Assembly (NCBI GenBank): GCA_025093555.1
Contig: JAIWNF010000043.1
Span: 432,867-496,866 of the forward strand
Reading direction: 5' to 3'
Length of the DNA: 64,000 nucleotides
Source of the DNA: Circinella umbellata
Taxonomy: Eukaryota; Mucoromycota; Mucoromycetes; Mucorales; Lichtheimiaceae
The notes beneath the pieces were generated by a model. That model was not told where the DNA came from and did no database searches. It saw only the letters and a list, made by a program, of their open reading frames with translations. The translations under genes were made by a program, and so were the position numbers. This document shows positions 1-16,000 of this stretch, in pieces; within the stretch, counting starts at the first letter, position 1; every line of letters starts with the position of its first letter.

Positions 1-3000
1 GCTATAACTAATAGATCTTTAAAATGAACTGATAATTTATCAGAAAGTTCTTGTACGAGTTCAATTTCTTTATCTAATAATTATAATAAATATACATAAG
101 ACATGAATGGATCTTTATATTTATATATACGTATATTGCCTCAAGGAAACGAAATATGATGCGGTTGACTACTATCTATTTCAAATAATCACACACACAC
201 ACACACACAACTAAAGTAATCGAGCAATTATATTTATAACAAACCAATTATCATAGCATGAATATCACCCAGTGTTTCATCCAATTCTAATTGTTAAAAA
301 GTATATATAAATATATAAAGAGTAAATTGTACAAAGTTATCAATATTACCTCTTGTTTTTCCGTCTTTAAAATATAAATTCTCTGCCGTTGTGAACTAAA
401 AAAAATAAATAATCAAATTTAATTATGTAGTACAACTAGCATACAGAAAAATCAATAGATCTTTTTTTGTTTTTTTTTTTTTTTTGGCTCTGTCTATATA
501 TTTAAATATTACTTGAGGTTCAAATCCCCATTGTGGATCAATTGAATGTTCAAGATAAGTGGGTAATGTAATAAGATAACCCAATTGAGGAAAATAGACA
601 ACGTTACATAAAGGGGCAACATGAGGTGACATACAACGACTCATTTCTTGTGATACTGCCAACTAAATTTAATATATATAAATAATCATTAGAAGGAAAA
701 GTTTGTTACAAATAAATACTTTATATTTAATTCTTAACTTACAAGAGTACCATCAAGACCTGCATATGTTTCTCTCAAAGCATCAAGTTCCTATGTAAGA
801 TATATACGTACGTGAGAAAACACAAATCATCCATATATATAATTACGTAAGAGTAAGGTATTTATTTACAATATTATAATCATTTTTTACAACGATGCGA
901 CCTTCCATTTTACTTTGATTAAAATCCAACTTTAGAAAAAAAAGAAAAGATAATTTAGTATAGAATCTTCTAGTTTTGAATGGAAAAAAATTATATATAC
1001 CACTTTATCTATTTCATTTCCAATAGTTCGTAAAATCCCGGGGTTGATTGTGTATAATATCTAGTATATAATTTATTAATAAGTTTCTAGGTACTTTCTT
1101 TTTTTGAAGGGGGGAAAAGTAATTACTTTTTGGATAATATCAACTTCTGATTCTTGTCTTTCAGAAACAAAAGAAGAATGAATTCGAATGGTATAATATA
1201 CAAACTTGATAATAACAAAATCATTTCAATTCATTTGTATATATATCCTCTATATTTACAAATAATATTTTTTTTTTACCTCCAAGAGTTGATGCCATTC
1301 ATTATAAGATCCACGATGTTCTTGTATCATAGAAATGATCCTTGCAACATTTTTAATATGTTTTAATTGACTATAAAGTTCTTTTACAAATTGAATTGTA
1401 TTGGGTGTTGAAAAATAATCAATGGCTTTTTGACGTGTTTGAATCACATGAATATCTAAACTAGGTCGTGATACCCATGATTTTAAAAGATGATAACCCA
1501 TAGGTGTTGCTGTATGATTCAATAGACCTTTTTATTTATATTCCCATAAGTTAGTCGTATACTTAATAGATGGAACTACTTAATATTTACTTACCAAATA
1601 GTGATAAGCTTTCTTTTCCTCTTTTTTGATGAGCACTTGGATGAGAATCTTTTTCAAATATACAAAGTGCTCTATTTATATAATTTAATTCACTATTTAT
1701 ACTTTATCGGGTATGTTCTTTGTTTATTATATTATATAAAACTAACCTTTGTGATTCCTTTGATATCTGAATACATTTTTCACTTTTTTTAAAAAGAAAA
1801 AACATATTATTACGTATTGATTATCATTTTCAAATGTGGATATATAATTAAATAGAATTACCTTGAAAAACTACGAAGTTGTAAAGGTCGAAATGAAGTT
1901 TCATTATTATTAAATCGATTCCCAATAGGCCGATTTGAAGTATCTTCTAATTGTTCAAGATAATCTAATAATGCACCACTGCATCCAACCTATTTATAAT
2001 AATAATAATAACTATTATTGTTTATTCTCATTAATAGAACAAATAAAAATTAAAAAATAATAATAAACTTTACAGATATTTGACTATCAAGATCAATATA
2101 ACATGCAAGTTGAAGAAAAGCTTGTCTTTTTTGACCATCATGTGGATCATCACAAAATACGGCTGCTAATTCTTCTTCTTCTTCTTCTTCTGTTAACATT
2201 GTTGTTTTATTATCATTCATATCTTGTGATGTTTTTGTTAAAGATGAATTTATATAAATAGAGGGTTGTTGATGCTGATGTTGTTGTTGAATAAACCAAG
2301 AAACTAATTTATATCGACCATGCGAATAAATAAATGATTTCATTGAAATTTCTTGTATTTGAATATTATCTAATTATTATACGTATCCATATAATGAGTT
2401 ATTATTTGTGAAAACAGTACGTAACTTTTTTTTTTATTATATACCATCAGTAAAACCATCCATCCATTCTTCACTATTATAAGGAACAATAATTATTTGT
2501 GGTGTAACTTGTTCAATCACTACGTGAAAAATAAAATAATCATTTAAGATGATATAATAATAACATAATGTAATATATAAATATATATATATAGATATTT
2601 ACATGATTGAATTGTTTCTTTTAAAGTATTAGTAGTATATGATTTTTCAACAGAAATGTCATTCATCATATACAGTTCATGAAATTCGTGAGTATAGTAG
2701 ACACAACCCATATTTCCTTTAGACCAATTAAGTGCCATAATAATGGATGGTATAGATCTTGTTGTTGTATCATTTCTTGACTAAACCCAAAAACAATTAT
2801 GTTTATAATGTATATATGTAATGTATATTATTAAAAAATTAAAAATTTAAAAATTTACTGGTTGATCATGTGAATGTGTACTTGCACTAGTACTAGTGGA
2901 TGATTCATGTTCCAGAGGTAAAAATGGAAAAGAGGCTTGGGTAGTAATAGTGTTATTAGTAGTAAGTATTTTCATGCTACTTTCGTTGTTTCCAGTTGTT

Positions 3001-3140
3001 CGATGCCGTTTATTCGGATATGTATCAGATGAAGAAGGTCGTACAAGTGGCTGCATACTATTACTACCGTGCATTTCTCTTTTATTACGCTTCTTATTAT
3101 AAGCTAAACCTTTTTTATAGTGTGATTTATTATAATCCAT
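1..3140 (-). CDS. MSH5: MutS homolog 5 (meiotic MSH5), N-terminal half, cut by left edge
   Basis: MSH5 pairs with MSH4 to form the meiotic clamp that stabilises crossover intermediates; it does not act in mismatch repair. The start is the ATG at 3140, followed by a Ser/Thr- and Asn-rich leader of about 95 residues. The MutS core begins near 2740 with 'IIMALNWSKGNMGCVYY'. Further exons are spread over about 3 kb: 2343-2080, around 2000-1860, 1522-1280 (MutS lever/core, containing 'HLLKSWVSRPSLDIH' and 'HIKNVARIISMIQEH'), 660-480 ('VVYFPQLGYLITLP') and 82-1. Introns are short and A/T-rich. The 'G..LL..W..RP' core motif and 'HIKNV' agree better with MSH5 than with MSH2, 3 or 6, and no mismatch-binding FxE domain is seen. 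The Walker A ATPase domain must lie left of the window, so completeness cannot be judged. Exon borders are approximate. Confidence 0.85.
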
Positions 3141-3392
3141 ATTTTATTTTATTTTTGAACACTAAAACTATTTTTTTAGTGTGTAAATCGATTCAGACTA
3201 ATGGGAAAAGAAAGAGAGAGAAAGAGAAAAAAGATTTGGAACGCCCTCCATTTTTAGAAACGGCGTTTTAAAATATTATTTCCCCCATTTAATGCCTAAA
3301 CGCAAAAAAAAAAAAAAGAAAGCGGAACACGTTTCACTTTACTTTTATACCAACACTTTACCTTTTGAACGAAATAATAAATAAATAATAAT
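3141..3392. promoter_or_regulatory. Shared divergent promoter region MSH5 / SEC18
   Basis: Only 252 bases separate the start codons of the minus-strand MSH5 and the plus-strand SEC18. The stretch has a purine-rich block (about 3200-3240, GAAA/GAGA repeats) and a poly-A run near 3305. No single binding site can be named with confidence. Confidence 0.5.
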
Positions 3393-6690
<3,298 letters not shown>

Positions 6691-7169
6691 AAAAGAGGTT
6701 TTTTTTTAAGTTAAAGATACACTTTGTAATAAAAATTTATTGTAAATTATTCATGCATGAGACCTTTTTTTTGTGTAACTCATGAAAGTAAGAGTTATTA
6801 GTCAACATAAAAGAGTATAATCACTTCAATAATGACTCTTAATTATATAAAAGATGTTTTCTATTTACAATTATAATGACAACTAATAAAGGATTATTGG
6901 TGCCCTTGATTCTTTCAAATATGTACGTATTTTGATGATAAATGTGTTTCTATAATACTTTTTATTATTATTATTATTATTATTATTCTTGTTTGATATT
7001 TTAGTTAGTTGTATATAAAAGTAGAATGTATATTTCTTTTCTCTCTTTTTATCTTTTTTTTTTCTCCCCAAATGACTCTTTGAATGACAAATAAAAGTCA
7101 TTTCACCTTTTTTATTTCAATTTTCATTTTATTCACCATTTAGTTTTTTTTGTACATCTTCTTTTGACA
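6691..7169. other. Intergenic SEC18-Yippee
   Basis: This is A/T-rich spacer with an (ATT)n run near 6960-6985 and a pyrimidine-rich stretch (7030-7065) upstream of the Yippee start. Two similar AATGACTCTT motifs (6830, 7070) are visible. No coding or RNA gene is seen. Confidence 0.5.
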
Positions 7170-7592
7170 ATGGGCAAACGATACCCAGCTTATCTTTCTG
7201 ATAATCGTATCTACAGTTGTAGTACTTGTCATTCTCATTTACTTTCACACCATTCTGTCATCTCGAGAGCATTTCAGGGTCGGGTACAGTAAAAAAAAAA
7301 AATGGAAAAAGGGGGGTCTATATTCTGGGTTTACTTATAATTTATTATTATTATTATTTAGCATGGAGCAGCATATCTTGTCAGTCATATTATCAATGTA
7401 ACATTGGGTACAAAAGAAGAAAGAATGCTTTTAACTGGAATGCATACAGTGGCTGATATTTCTTGTAGTATATGTGGAACAAGAATTGGTTGGAAATATT
7501 TACGTGCATTTGAAAAATCACAAAAGTATAAAGAAAGCAAATATATTGTTGAAAAAGCAAAGATGGCAAAAGAAATTATATGGGATTATTGA
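7170..7592 (+). CDS. Yippee-family zinc-binding protein (YPEL-like)
   Basis: Two exons (7170-7283 and 7362-7592) give a protein of 114 residues, the normal size for Yippee/Moh1 proteins. The Yippee fold is a single zinc-binding domain made by two CxxC pairs. Here they are 'CSTCHSHL' near the N terminus and 'CSICGTRIGWKY' near residue 75, with the family signatures 'SFQG'-like 'AFQGRHGAAYL' across the splice junction and 'LLTGMHTVADI'. 'WKY..AFE.SQKYKE.K.I.E.A.M' follows the vertebrate YPEL pattern closely. Yeast Moh1 is linked to stress and stationary-phase survival; the molecular role is still unclear. The start is supported by the frame running directly into the conserved block. Confidence 0.93.
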
Positions 7593-8087
7593 TACCTATA
7601 TCATATTATAAATATATATGATCAACTACCATGAGTGACGACTCTACGACTTTATAATATTTAATCATAATAATATGTACCATAATATAATAGACACTTA
7701 ACTTTTTCTTTTTAAAATATACATAATCAATTGAGTAACAAGTAAAGAGATTGTTATTATTATTATTATATAAAGCATACAAAGAGCTCATTATAATTAT
7801 GAACTTCGTAAGTTAGTCTTAACTTATTCTTTTTATAATGTGAGACTATCTCTACAATTAGTTAGAGTAATAAACTATCATCTTTTTATTATATATGTAT
7901 ATATTATATAGTATAATCTAACTTTTTTTTTTAATCTTATACACTATGTGTTCTGTCGCTACCCAACTTATTTTTCAAAAGTCAACAAACCGAGTATTTC
8001 TTTTTTCAGGCTGAACCAGCACGTACGAAAGTATTAATTAATAAAAAGTATACTTAATTATAATCAGAAAGATCATTGTTTATTTTG

Positions 8088-8126
<39 letters not shown>

Positions 8127-8486
8127 TTACGTATTAATTTCGTATGATAAACATTTATTAACCATTCAAAAGGAATAGTTAAATAAGTTGAAAGCAATAA
8201 TTTTTTGTCATGTAAAAAAAAAATAGTGCGTGGATGGAGGGGCGGTTATGGTCGGCGGGTTCCTTTTAAATCACCATGACAACGATGTTTTCTAATAATC
8301 ATACCACTATATTTCTTTGAATCGTTATTTTTTTTTATGTGTTCATAATATCATTACCCATAAAAAAAAGGGTCAATTAAGTTGGTTATAAATGGGATCA
8401 TGTTATAAAACGTGTACATTTATATATGTAAGCATTATAATTAGTAAAACAGAATAAGTATTAATATATATATAATGAGTTTTATT
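7593..8486. other. Convergent intergenic region with (AT)n microsatellite
   Basis: This lies between the 3' ends of the Yippee gene and the minus-strand hydrolase gene. It contains an (AT)n tract at about 8093-8123, several poly-T tracts and a short G-rich patch (8236-8262). I see no coding sequence or structured RNA. Confidence 0.5.
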
Positions 8487-9000
8487 TTAAAGAAATGCTA
8501 TTGCTTCATCATCATGATCCATCCTATTTTCTTTTTTTGTAATCCTTGTCGATGTCTTGTAAAATTGTTGGATATCCGCTAAAACAAGTTGAAGCCATTG
8601 GGGTCGTACAAGATATTCGGCATGATTTAATTTTGACATAATCGTTGGCTTCATTCCATATTTGTTCAAATAGTTTTCAATTTGTTTTGAATTGATAATC
8701 ACATCATTTTCCGAAAGATATATTTTCATATTATTAAATAATGCTGATTTTTTTGAATCGATAGAGTGTTTATCTGTTTTGGTTGTAGTTGTTGAAGTAA
8801 ATGGAGAAAAAGAAAAGGATGCAAGTAAGGTTGGATCTGTTGTAGGTACAATATCATGAATGAAAAAATTGTTGAGATACCAATGAAAATGTCGATTGAA
8901 ATAATAGTTTATATGTAATTCTCGAGATGCAAAATAGTGAATCAGATACTATTATATATAAATAGGTATGATATAAATAAAAGTTACAAACGTATTTCTC

Positions 9001-9043
<43 letters not shown>

Positions 9044-10020
9044 CTTACCTCTGCAAATTTTGTAGGAATTCGATGAAGCATATTATAAGCAGTATCATGA
9101 TAATTTAACAAAAAACAAACTGGATCAATAAGTACAAGTCCTGATATACGGTTCATTGCATAGGTTGCCATCCATCCAGCTACAACAGTTCCTAAAGAAT
9201 GGCCTACAATAACAGCTTTGTCAAATCCATGAGTATCTAACATTTTTTGGATTTCCATTACTGTTTCTTTAGGTGTTGGTACCTATTATAATAATAAAAT
9301 CATAATTATAAAAAGATGAGTTTCCAAAATAATACGTAATAATCTACGAAGCTTTTTTTTTTGTAAAAACATACATGTTCTACCAAACGAGTCGAAACAT
9401 AAGGTAGTTCAATACAAAATATAGGACATTCAAGGGTAGTCATACGACGAATAAAATCCATATATAAATGAAGACCTGTACCAATACCATGTATAAAGAG
9501 AATAGGTGTAGCCGTTGATGTTGTCTTTCCTTTACGATACCAATAAGTAAGATGTTGTTGTTGATGAGTCATTTCTTTATCATCCTTCTTATCATTTATT
9601 GTGAATGACTGTTGTTTTTGTAACCACCAGGAATAATAATCATCATTTGCTCTTTTTTTAAAAATATAAAAAAGGGAACCCCATCGAACACCTGGTTTGT
9701 TATGATCCACACCATATTTACGAAATTGACCAAAGCGTTCAAGAAATAGATAATCAAAGATATGTGTAAGAATAAAATTGATAATATAAAATAGAAGAGG
9801 TCGATGAATATATTCAAAATGATCCATTGTAGGTCGAATACATTGAACATGTGAATTATAACCTGCTGGAAATTTAACACTAAATGTTGTTTCCATGTGA
9901 TAAATCATTCCATTCAATTCATTTTCAAAAGATGGATTTTTTTGTACAATTTTCAAATCATCACCCCAGAATACCCAAGAAAGACTATGGAATAATTCAT
10001 TATTAGTACTCTATCTTGGA

Positions 10021-10051
<31 letters not shown>

Positions 10052-10319
10052 AGACTCACAAAAAAGCAAGATTATCTCTATATATTTCATTCAATTTTGG
10101 ATGTTCACGTTGCGAACTATTTAAAATATAAAACCATCCAGTGATCCAATCCTCAAAATTTTCTAGATGAACTGTATCAAGACAATTCCAATAAAGTTTC
10201 CATCGTTGTTCAAAATTGGGTAATGAATGTGGTTTTAAAGGTTGTCGTAATCGAATCCATGTTTTTCGAATATATAACCAAAAGGCGAATTCCAATAGAA
10301 ACCAAACAAGTAAAAACAT
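8487..10319 (-). CDS. Membrane-anchored alpha/beta-hydrolase fold protein
   Basis: Four exons (10319-10060, 9984-9375, 9282-9049, 8948-8487) join in frame to 521 residues. The first 20 residues form a hydrophobic anchor ('MFLLVWFLLEFAFWLYI'), and a second hydrophobic stretch lies near residues 130-150. Hydrolase landmarks in order: oxyanion-hole region 'ILFIHGIGTG', nucleophile elbow 'VIVGHSLGTVVAGW' (GxSxG serine), 'LVLIDPVCF' and a late candidate catalytic His in 'LNHAEYLV'. This is a serine-hydrolase architecture (lipase or esterase type), but the substrate cannot be told from sequence. Similar long fungal proteins with an N-terminal membrane segment are known; no gene name is given. The third intron contains a long (AT)n run. 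The first intron carries a fitting branch-point-like TACTAAT. Confidence 0.88.
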
Positions 10320-10645
10320 AATAATAATAATAATAATTTGGTATGGTGGGTTACGCGTCCACTTGATGGTATTCTAATAATTTCTTTTTATATATATCTT
10401 GGCTTATATATAAAAAAAAGACAGAGTGTATTCTGATCAGAATGAAAAAAGCTAAAAAGGAGAATTTAATATATAATAATAAAGGGAGAAGGGGTAGAGG
10501 GGGGGTTAAAGAAGAGAATATTATTCATATATATTAGAGAATAAAAATGTTTGATCAGAATGATATAATCGGCGTGAACAACCAGGGTTGTTTTGTGTGC
10601 CGCAGAGATCACTTTTTTCCTCTCTGTTTCGTTTTGATATAAATT
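10320..10645. other. Intergenic hydrolase-EXO84
   Basis: This is the promoter side of the hydrolase gene and the 3' flank of EXO84. It has purine-rich blocks (10450-10520), an (ATA)n run and a GATCAGAAT motif repeated at about 10434 and 10552. Nothing else is recognised. Confidence 0.4.
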
Positions 10646-10937
10646 CTAATTGCTTAAACCTCTAAGTCTTGCACGTAATGAGTCCAGCTCGGGTATTGGG
10701 CGATCAAAATGACGCTAGAAATTATAATTTGATACATTAAAATGAATTATAATAATATTTATCTTTCAAAAAAAAAGAGTGTTTTAATATACACTTACAT
10801 TAAGCTGTGAAGATACTCGAGGTACCACATTATCCAACACAAATCCAATATTCATTTGAGCAATTGAACGCTATATGTGTTTTTTTTATATCATGATTAG
10901 ATAGAATGATAGAGTTTTCTTTTTGATAAAAATCAAT

Positions 10938-10970
<33 letters not shown>

Positions 10971-11867
10971 GAAGCTAAAACTTGGTGATTCTATTTTACC
11001 TGACCATTTGATTGATCTACCATAGCACGAAGATAATTTTCAGTGACTCGAGATATACTACGAACAACTGTTTCATATAACTACATATAATAAATCAATC
11101 TTTCTTTAATATGAATCCCTCTTTTATATTCCTTTTTCTTTTAATTAAAAAAAAACGAACTAACTAACCTGTAATTTTGCAATTAAACAAATATCATTCA
11201 CAAATTTAACCAACATATTATAAAAAGTAACCACACTTGAAGTTACACGAACATCAGCACCTATACAACAAACAAAATAACAGCTCTTTTTCATCAATTC
11301 CACTAAAGCCTTCTCCTATTTGTGTCGTATAAAAAAGAAAAAAAAAACTTACCCAAATTTTGACTTGATACAATATTAAAATTATCAGTTGAAACGAACT
11401 TTTCCACTTTTTCCACACATCTTTTTTCATAAGCTAAGATCGTTTCACGTACATTTTCCAAAAAAAAGTCTTCTAATAAAAACTTTAAATCCAGACCTAC
11501 TTTTCGAAGCTAAAAAAAAAATGGGTGGTTTTTGTTAATTAAAAACAATGCTCCCCTATTATTGATCTTTCTTTTTTGATCTTTCTTGATACTATTGATA
11601 AGGATACATACAATGGAACATTGATCTAATGTTGATTTAAAACAATCGGCAATAATTTGACAATTTAATTGACTGTGATTAAATACTTGACGTTTATAAA
11701 TATCTGCATAAATCTCTGTTTGTTCTCGGACCCAAGTAATAAATCGAGATGCCATTTCATTTTGTTTAAATGAATCTCGATACCATTCACATGTATTTCG
11801 TACAAGTGTAAACACAACCAATGCTAATTCATTAATATAGGTCGTACTATCCCCTTCGAATGTCAAT

Positions 11868-11905
<38 letters not shown>

Positions 11906-14049
11906 ATTATTTTGTGTAACCATTCAAAGAAACATCCATTAATATTATCATCCATTATTATCATCCATTCCAAATAAACAAACCTTATCCGTTTTTTGAT
12001 AATCAATGATCTTGTATTTAAAAATACTTCTCGTGCCTATATAAAATATATAATTGGTGAGAACAAAAAGAAAAAAAAAGGGTGGAGGAACAAAATGATG
12101 TGTAATACCTCTTCTCCTTTGCCTAAACGTAATAACCAATTGACAAGTCGTTGAAATTGAAGTTTTGTTAAAAGAATATTACTTAAATCATGACTTATAA
12201 TTGAAGACAATGATTCAGTATATTTTTCAATTTGACGTTTACTTTCTTTTAAAAGAGGTGTATCTTTTTTATATGAGATTAAAACATTACGAGCTAACAA
12301 AACAAAAAAAAAATAGAATTAGTATGAAACGATGATATGTATAGAAATGACTCATTGTTTTTTTACCTTGCTCAATATCTTTTACAGCATTTTCGAATTG
12401 TCTTAAAGCAATAGCTACTTCAAGTTCATCAGGTAAACTTTTTAACCATTTTTGATCCGAAGGATTGATTTCTGTATCATTTCCATCTTTTCCATGATTT
12501 CTTGTATCTGATGAACCATTATCCTAAATTATATCAAAAACAAAAATCTATTATTATTTGTATATATATATATAAAAACTATTAACAATTTTTACCTTTC
12601 CATTTTTCATATAACCTACTAATTAAATATTTTAAAACGTTAACTCACTCAACAGAAATAACATAATATTAAAGAAAAAACGGAATAACTTACATGAATT
12701 AGGTTGATCATCTTGTCTATCATCATTTTCATCCATAGTACGTCGATAAGCATGTAAAAGAGCATATTTTTCTTCTTGTTTTTCAGATCGAAATATAAAA
12801 GTATTTGGATAAACTGAAATCTTGATAGCATTTGTTAACCCTTTTAAAAAAAAGGTTGTATGGTTAGTTTTTGATTGAATAAAATAAAAGATATTACTGT
12901 ACCTTGAGAGTCTTTAAGATCAATAATACTTGCATCTTCTAAACTCCAACAAAAATCAGCCACTAATTTATATCTTGAAGTAGCTGATCTTTTTTTACGT
13001 GAAGCAATTAATAAACAATCATTCAGTAAGAATATATGAATAGGGACACGCGGTTGTAACGTTTTTGGATTAATATCCATAAAATTAACACATTCTCGAA
13101 TTATATGTCGACCAGGTGTATAAGTAACGAATCTCTAATGAAAAAAAAAAGAGTTAGATATATATATCTCTTTTTCTCTATCTTTATTCATTTACCTGTG
13201 ATCCTTCTACATTATCCCATAAAGCAGATATTTGAGCTCTATAAATACTTTGTAAATCTGTATTCATAATATCTGTATGTTTTCTTTGTGGTAAAACTGC
13301 TTTATTTAATCCAAGACTTTCTAATATAGGCGAGAGAGAAAGGGGAGTTAAAAAACACAAAATAGTTTGCATAAATGAGGGGTGGGGGGGTTTATAACCA
13401 ATTTACCTGTAGGTTTAGTATCTTCTGAAGGATTTGTTTCTTCAACAAAACCTTCCCAAATACTTTTTAATTCATTAATATAACCTTTTAAGCGAAAAAC
13501 ATCACCATCCAAATTGGATACTTCTTTTGAAATCGTAACAAATTCTGTATAATTACGATAAACGTTACGTTGTAAATCTCCTCCTACTACTTGTTTTGCT
13601 TCCACAAGTGATTTATGAAAAGAACGAATTCCTTCTTCATTTGTATCTGATAAAGAACGTGTTACATCTATATAATATATTTTTTATATATATTAAAAAC
13701 TTGCTCTTATTTTTTTTTGCTAACCACCTCCCCTACAAATATTTATATAAGCTTTACATTCTTCAGGTTTCATACTGTCATCAGCAAAACGATGAAGATC
13801 AAGTACAACAGGTGCATTAGCTAAAGGTAAATTGCCTTGACCACGAACTGTTCCATTTGTACTAGTAGCAGTAGTAGTATTCGACATTTTATGTCTACTT
13901 GAATAGGATGATGGTGAACCACTCGTCGTAGTTCCTTTTGTACTATGACTACTACTACCCGATTTAGAACCATGACGATCTTTTTCTTTTTTTCGAAATA
14001 CGTCAGCACCACTTGTCGCTTTCTTTTTTAAAGCACTGGAAGGTATCAT
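10646..14049 (-). CDS. EXO84: Exocyst complex component Exo84
   Basis: Exo84 is a subunit of the octameric exocyst that tethers secretory vesicles at the plasma membrane. The start is at 14049 and the stop (TAG) at 10646-10648. Clear exons: 14049-13737, 13667-13407, 13320-13196, 13134-12903, 12840-12694, a 23-base exon 12618-12596, then about five more down to 10714-10646. Landmarks: a low-complexity Ser/Thr-rich leader, the Vps51/Exo84 N-terminal coiled segment ('YRNYTEFVTISKEVSNLDGD'), a PH-like domain ('RVPIHIFLLNDCLLIASRKK', 'IKISVYPNTFIFRSEKQEEK') and an all-helical C-terminal domain ending 'LDSLRARLRGLSN'. Domain order fits Exo84 rather than other exocyst subunits. No frameshift is needed. 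Downstream exon limits are approximate. Confidence 0.9.
11869..11901. repeat. (AT)n microsatellite in an EXO84 intron
   Basis: A pure alternating TA tract of about 30 bases lies next to the splice donor of an EXO84 exon. Similar tracts sit in other introns of this window (9007-9040, 32440-32456, 34351-34385). Confidence 0.8.
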
Positions 14050-14555
14050 TTCGTACTTTTTTTTTTTTCTTTTTATATTATAGAATAGATGATGTTAATA
14101 GTTTTTTTTTTCTATTAAAAAAAAAACCTCGTGTACATTTCTTTCAAATAGATCGGAACTTGTAATTTTTCAAGATTTCTCGCATGCTGTAATTTTTTTT
14201 GGGTAGGTTGTTGCATGAAAGCTTAATATCTTAAGTAGGAGGGGGATCTATTTATACTACTCTATAGATATATAAAATCATTTATATGGAATGACATAAG
14301 AAAGTAAGAGCTTTTATTATTTTATATCTTGAAATATAAAAGATATAAAAGAGAAAAAGTAGTAAAAATAAAAGAAATCAAAGTAAAATTGAGACACCTT
14401 CTTGAAGAGTATTTCTCGCCGATTCTTCTACGTATACGTAAAAGAATCAAAATCAGCATTGAATCATAGGGTGATATACTTTTAAAAAGCTAGGCATATT
14501 AGTCTCGCTCCCTCTCTCTCTCTCTCTGGGTGTGTGTGAAGAAAAGGAAAACGGA
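14050..14555. other. Intergenic EXO84 promoter / zinc-finger 3' flank
   Basis: The stretch is A/T-rich with poly-T and poly-A runs and a CT-repeat (14510-14528). It is likely the EXO84 promoter. No coding sequence is seen. Confidence 0.4.
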
Positions 14556-15940
14556 TTATTTCAATTTACCATTTCCCAAACAAATCTTGTTGTCAGTACT
14601 TCGTGCAGCACGACTTTTGAAACCAAGCTTGGAATTATGACTTTTACGCGCATGTTTAAAAAGAAGTGGTATTGTAATAGAAGTTGCCATACAACCAACA
14701 AAAGGACAATAAAAACGGTCGGTCACTTTTATAAAATCAGTCAAAAAGATTATATACGTATAGTTTATTGTATAACAATATAATTTGATACGTTACCTTT
14801 TTTCCAATTGCGATTTTTAGTATTACCCCGAATCCATACTGTCATTTTTTCTTCTTGCTTTAATAGATTTTTTGATTTTGCTAATTATAAATATTAAATA
14901 AGTGAATGAATGGCTGTCAAGCTAATATATTCTGTCATATACTTACCAGAGAAAGTTATTACCATCCTTCTTTTTCTGGTGGCATTAGGGACGGAACGAA
15001 AAATACAAAAGTAATATGTTAAATCATGGGATATAAAAGGAAAAGTTAAATCATGAGCTATTCGAATATGATGATGAAGGCGATGTCTTGTTTTATAATT
15101 AGATGTTGTAGTGTTATCATAATTGTAAAAGAAACCTTGGCACCTTTCATAAGGGCAGAAAAGTGTATATTTATTATTGTTTTCTGTAAATAAGTAAAAG
15201 TAACGTTAAGTTTTCTTTTCTTCTCTTCTATATATAATATATGGACATTTTGAAATATTATTATTGTTATTATTATTCTTACGACGAGTACTTTTTTTTA
15301 AGGCTTGCGGAAGCCAGTCCGGATCTTTTGGATTGTCATTTTCTTCTATGTACAATATTACATATAAAAATGTTATATATACATGTATAGTACAGTGAAT
15401 ATATATAGAGAACACCAATTATATATATAACTTACCAGAAGATTCATCAGAAGAGGGTGTAACATATCTTCTTTTTTTTGTAGTATTCATTACTTTTTCG
15501 TTTACTATAGTTTTAGATCCCGTTATTATTATTATAATTATTATTATAAGAGTACGTACTTATTAAAAAAAGTGATTACACATACTTTTTTCTTTATCAT
15601 TAAAAAGTTGTTTATTTTCAACATTCTTGTTATTATCATCAACATTGCTTATGCTATTATTATCAACAGTGCTATTATTATCAACAGTGCTATTATTATC
15701 AACAGTGCTATTATTATCAACAGTCTTATTAAGGTTATCAACAGTCTTATTGTAGTGATCAACAGTCTTATTGAGGTGATCAACAGTCTTATTAGTGCTA
15801 TCAAGATTTTCAGTATTATTGTTATGACTTGTTAAAGAATTTTGTTGGTCATCATGATGAGTTTTTGTTGTTCTGGATGGAGAAGTTTGAACTATTAATT
15901 TTTTTATTGTAATATTACGAATAGTATTTATATTCATCAT
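14556..15940 (-). CDS. Predicted six-exon C2H2-like zinc-finger protein with VDNNST repeats
   Basis: Six exons keep frame: 15940-15586, 15504-15436, 15345-15283, 15183-14947, 14880-14797 and 14725-14556, giving 325 residues. The first exon encodes an Asn/Thr-rich tract with tandem repeats of the type 'NKTVDNL' then 'VDNNST' (15650-15800). A basic patch 'TTKKRRYVTP' follows. Two zinc-finger-like blocks come next: 'CPYERCQGFFYNY' followed by 'HHHIRIAH', and 'CPFVGCMATSITIPLLFKHA' followed by 'RKSH' (C-x4-C-x12-H-x4-H). Between them lies a basic segment. This suggests a nucleic-acid-binding protein, but I do not recognise the family. The model is my own splicing; the first exon joins the rest through GTATGT/CTATAG signals. 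A Mutator-like element sits about 50 bases upstream of the start and probably displaced the original promoter. Confidence 0.6.
15650..15795. repeat. Coding minisatellite (15- to 18-base units)
   Basis: Units resembling ATTATTATCAACAGTGCT are repeated about four times (15654-15722) and then change to TTATTA/TTGAGGTGATCAACAGTC variants to about 15795. On the minus strand they encode VDNNST and TVDHLNK repeats in the first exon of the zinc-finger gene. Confidence 0.8.
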
Positions 15941-15991
15941 GTAAGTATTTGTTTTTTGAGAAAAGAAAAAAGTATAATAAAAAGAAGAGTT

Positions 15992-16000
15992 GAATTTTTT
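15992..16000. repeat. Left 9-bp target-site duplication of the MULE (GAATTTTTT)
   Basis: GAATTTTTT directly precedes the GGG terminus of the element. The same nine bases follow the CCC terminus at 17563-17571. Nine bases is the typical duplication length of Mutator-like elements. Confidence 0.85.

Noticed and set aside
505..535. T-arm-like GAGGTTCAAATCCCCATTG
   Set aside because: It lies inside a conserved MSH5 exon (minus strand '...IDPQWGFEPQV...') and no acceptor or anticodon arms surround it.
8093..8123. (AT)n tract as a possible cruciform or regulatory site
   Set aside because: The same tract type occurs many times in introns and spacers here; nothing sets this copy apart.
15650..15800. 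Evenly spaced short repeats as a possible CRISPR-like array
   Set aside because: Units are contiguous with no spacers, encode amino-acid repeats, and the genome is eukaryotic.
15572..15835. Plus-strand frame of Ile/Asn/Ser repeats
   Set aside because: It is the antisense of the VDNNST minisatellite in the zinc-finger gene.
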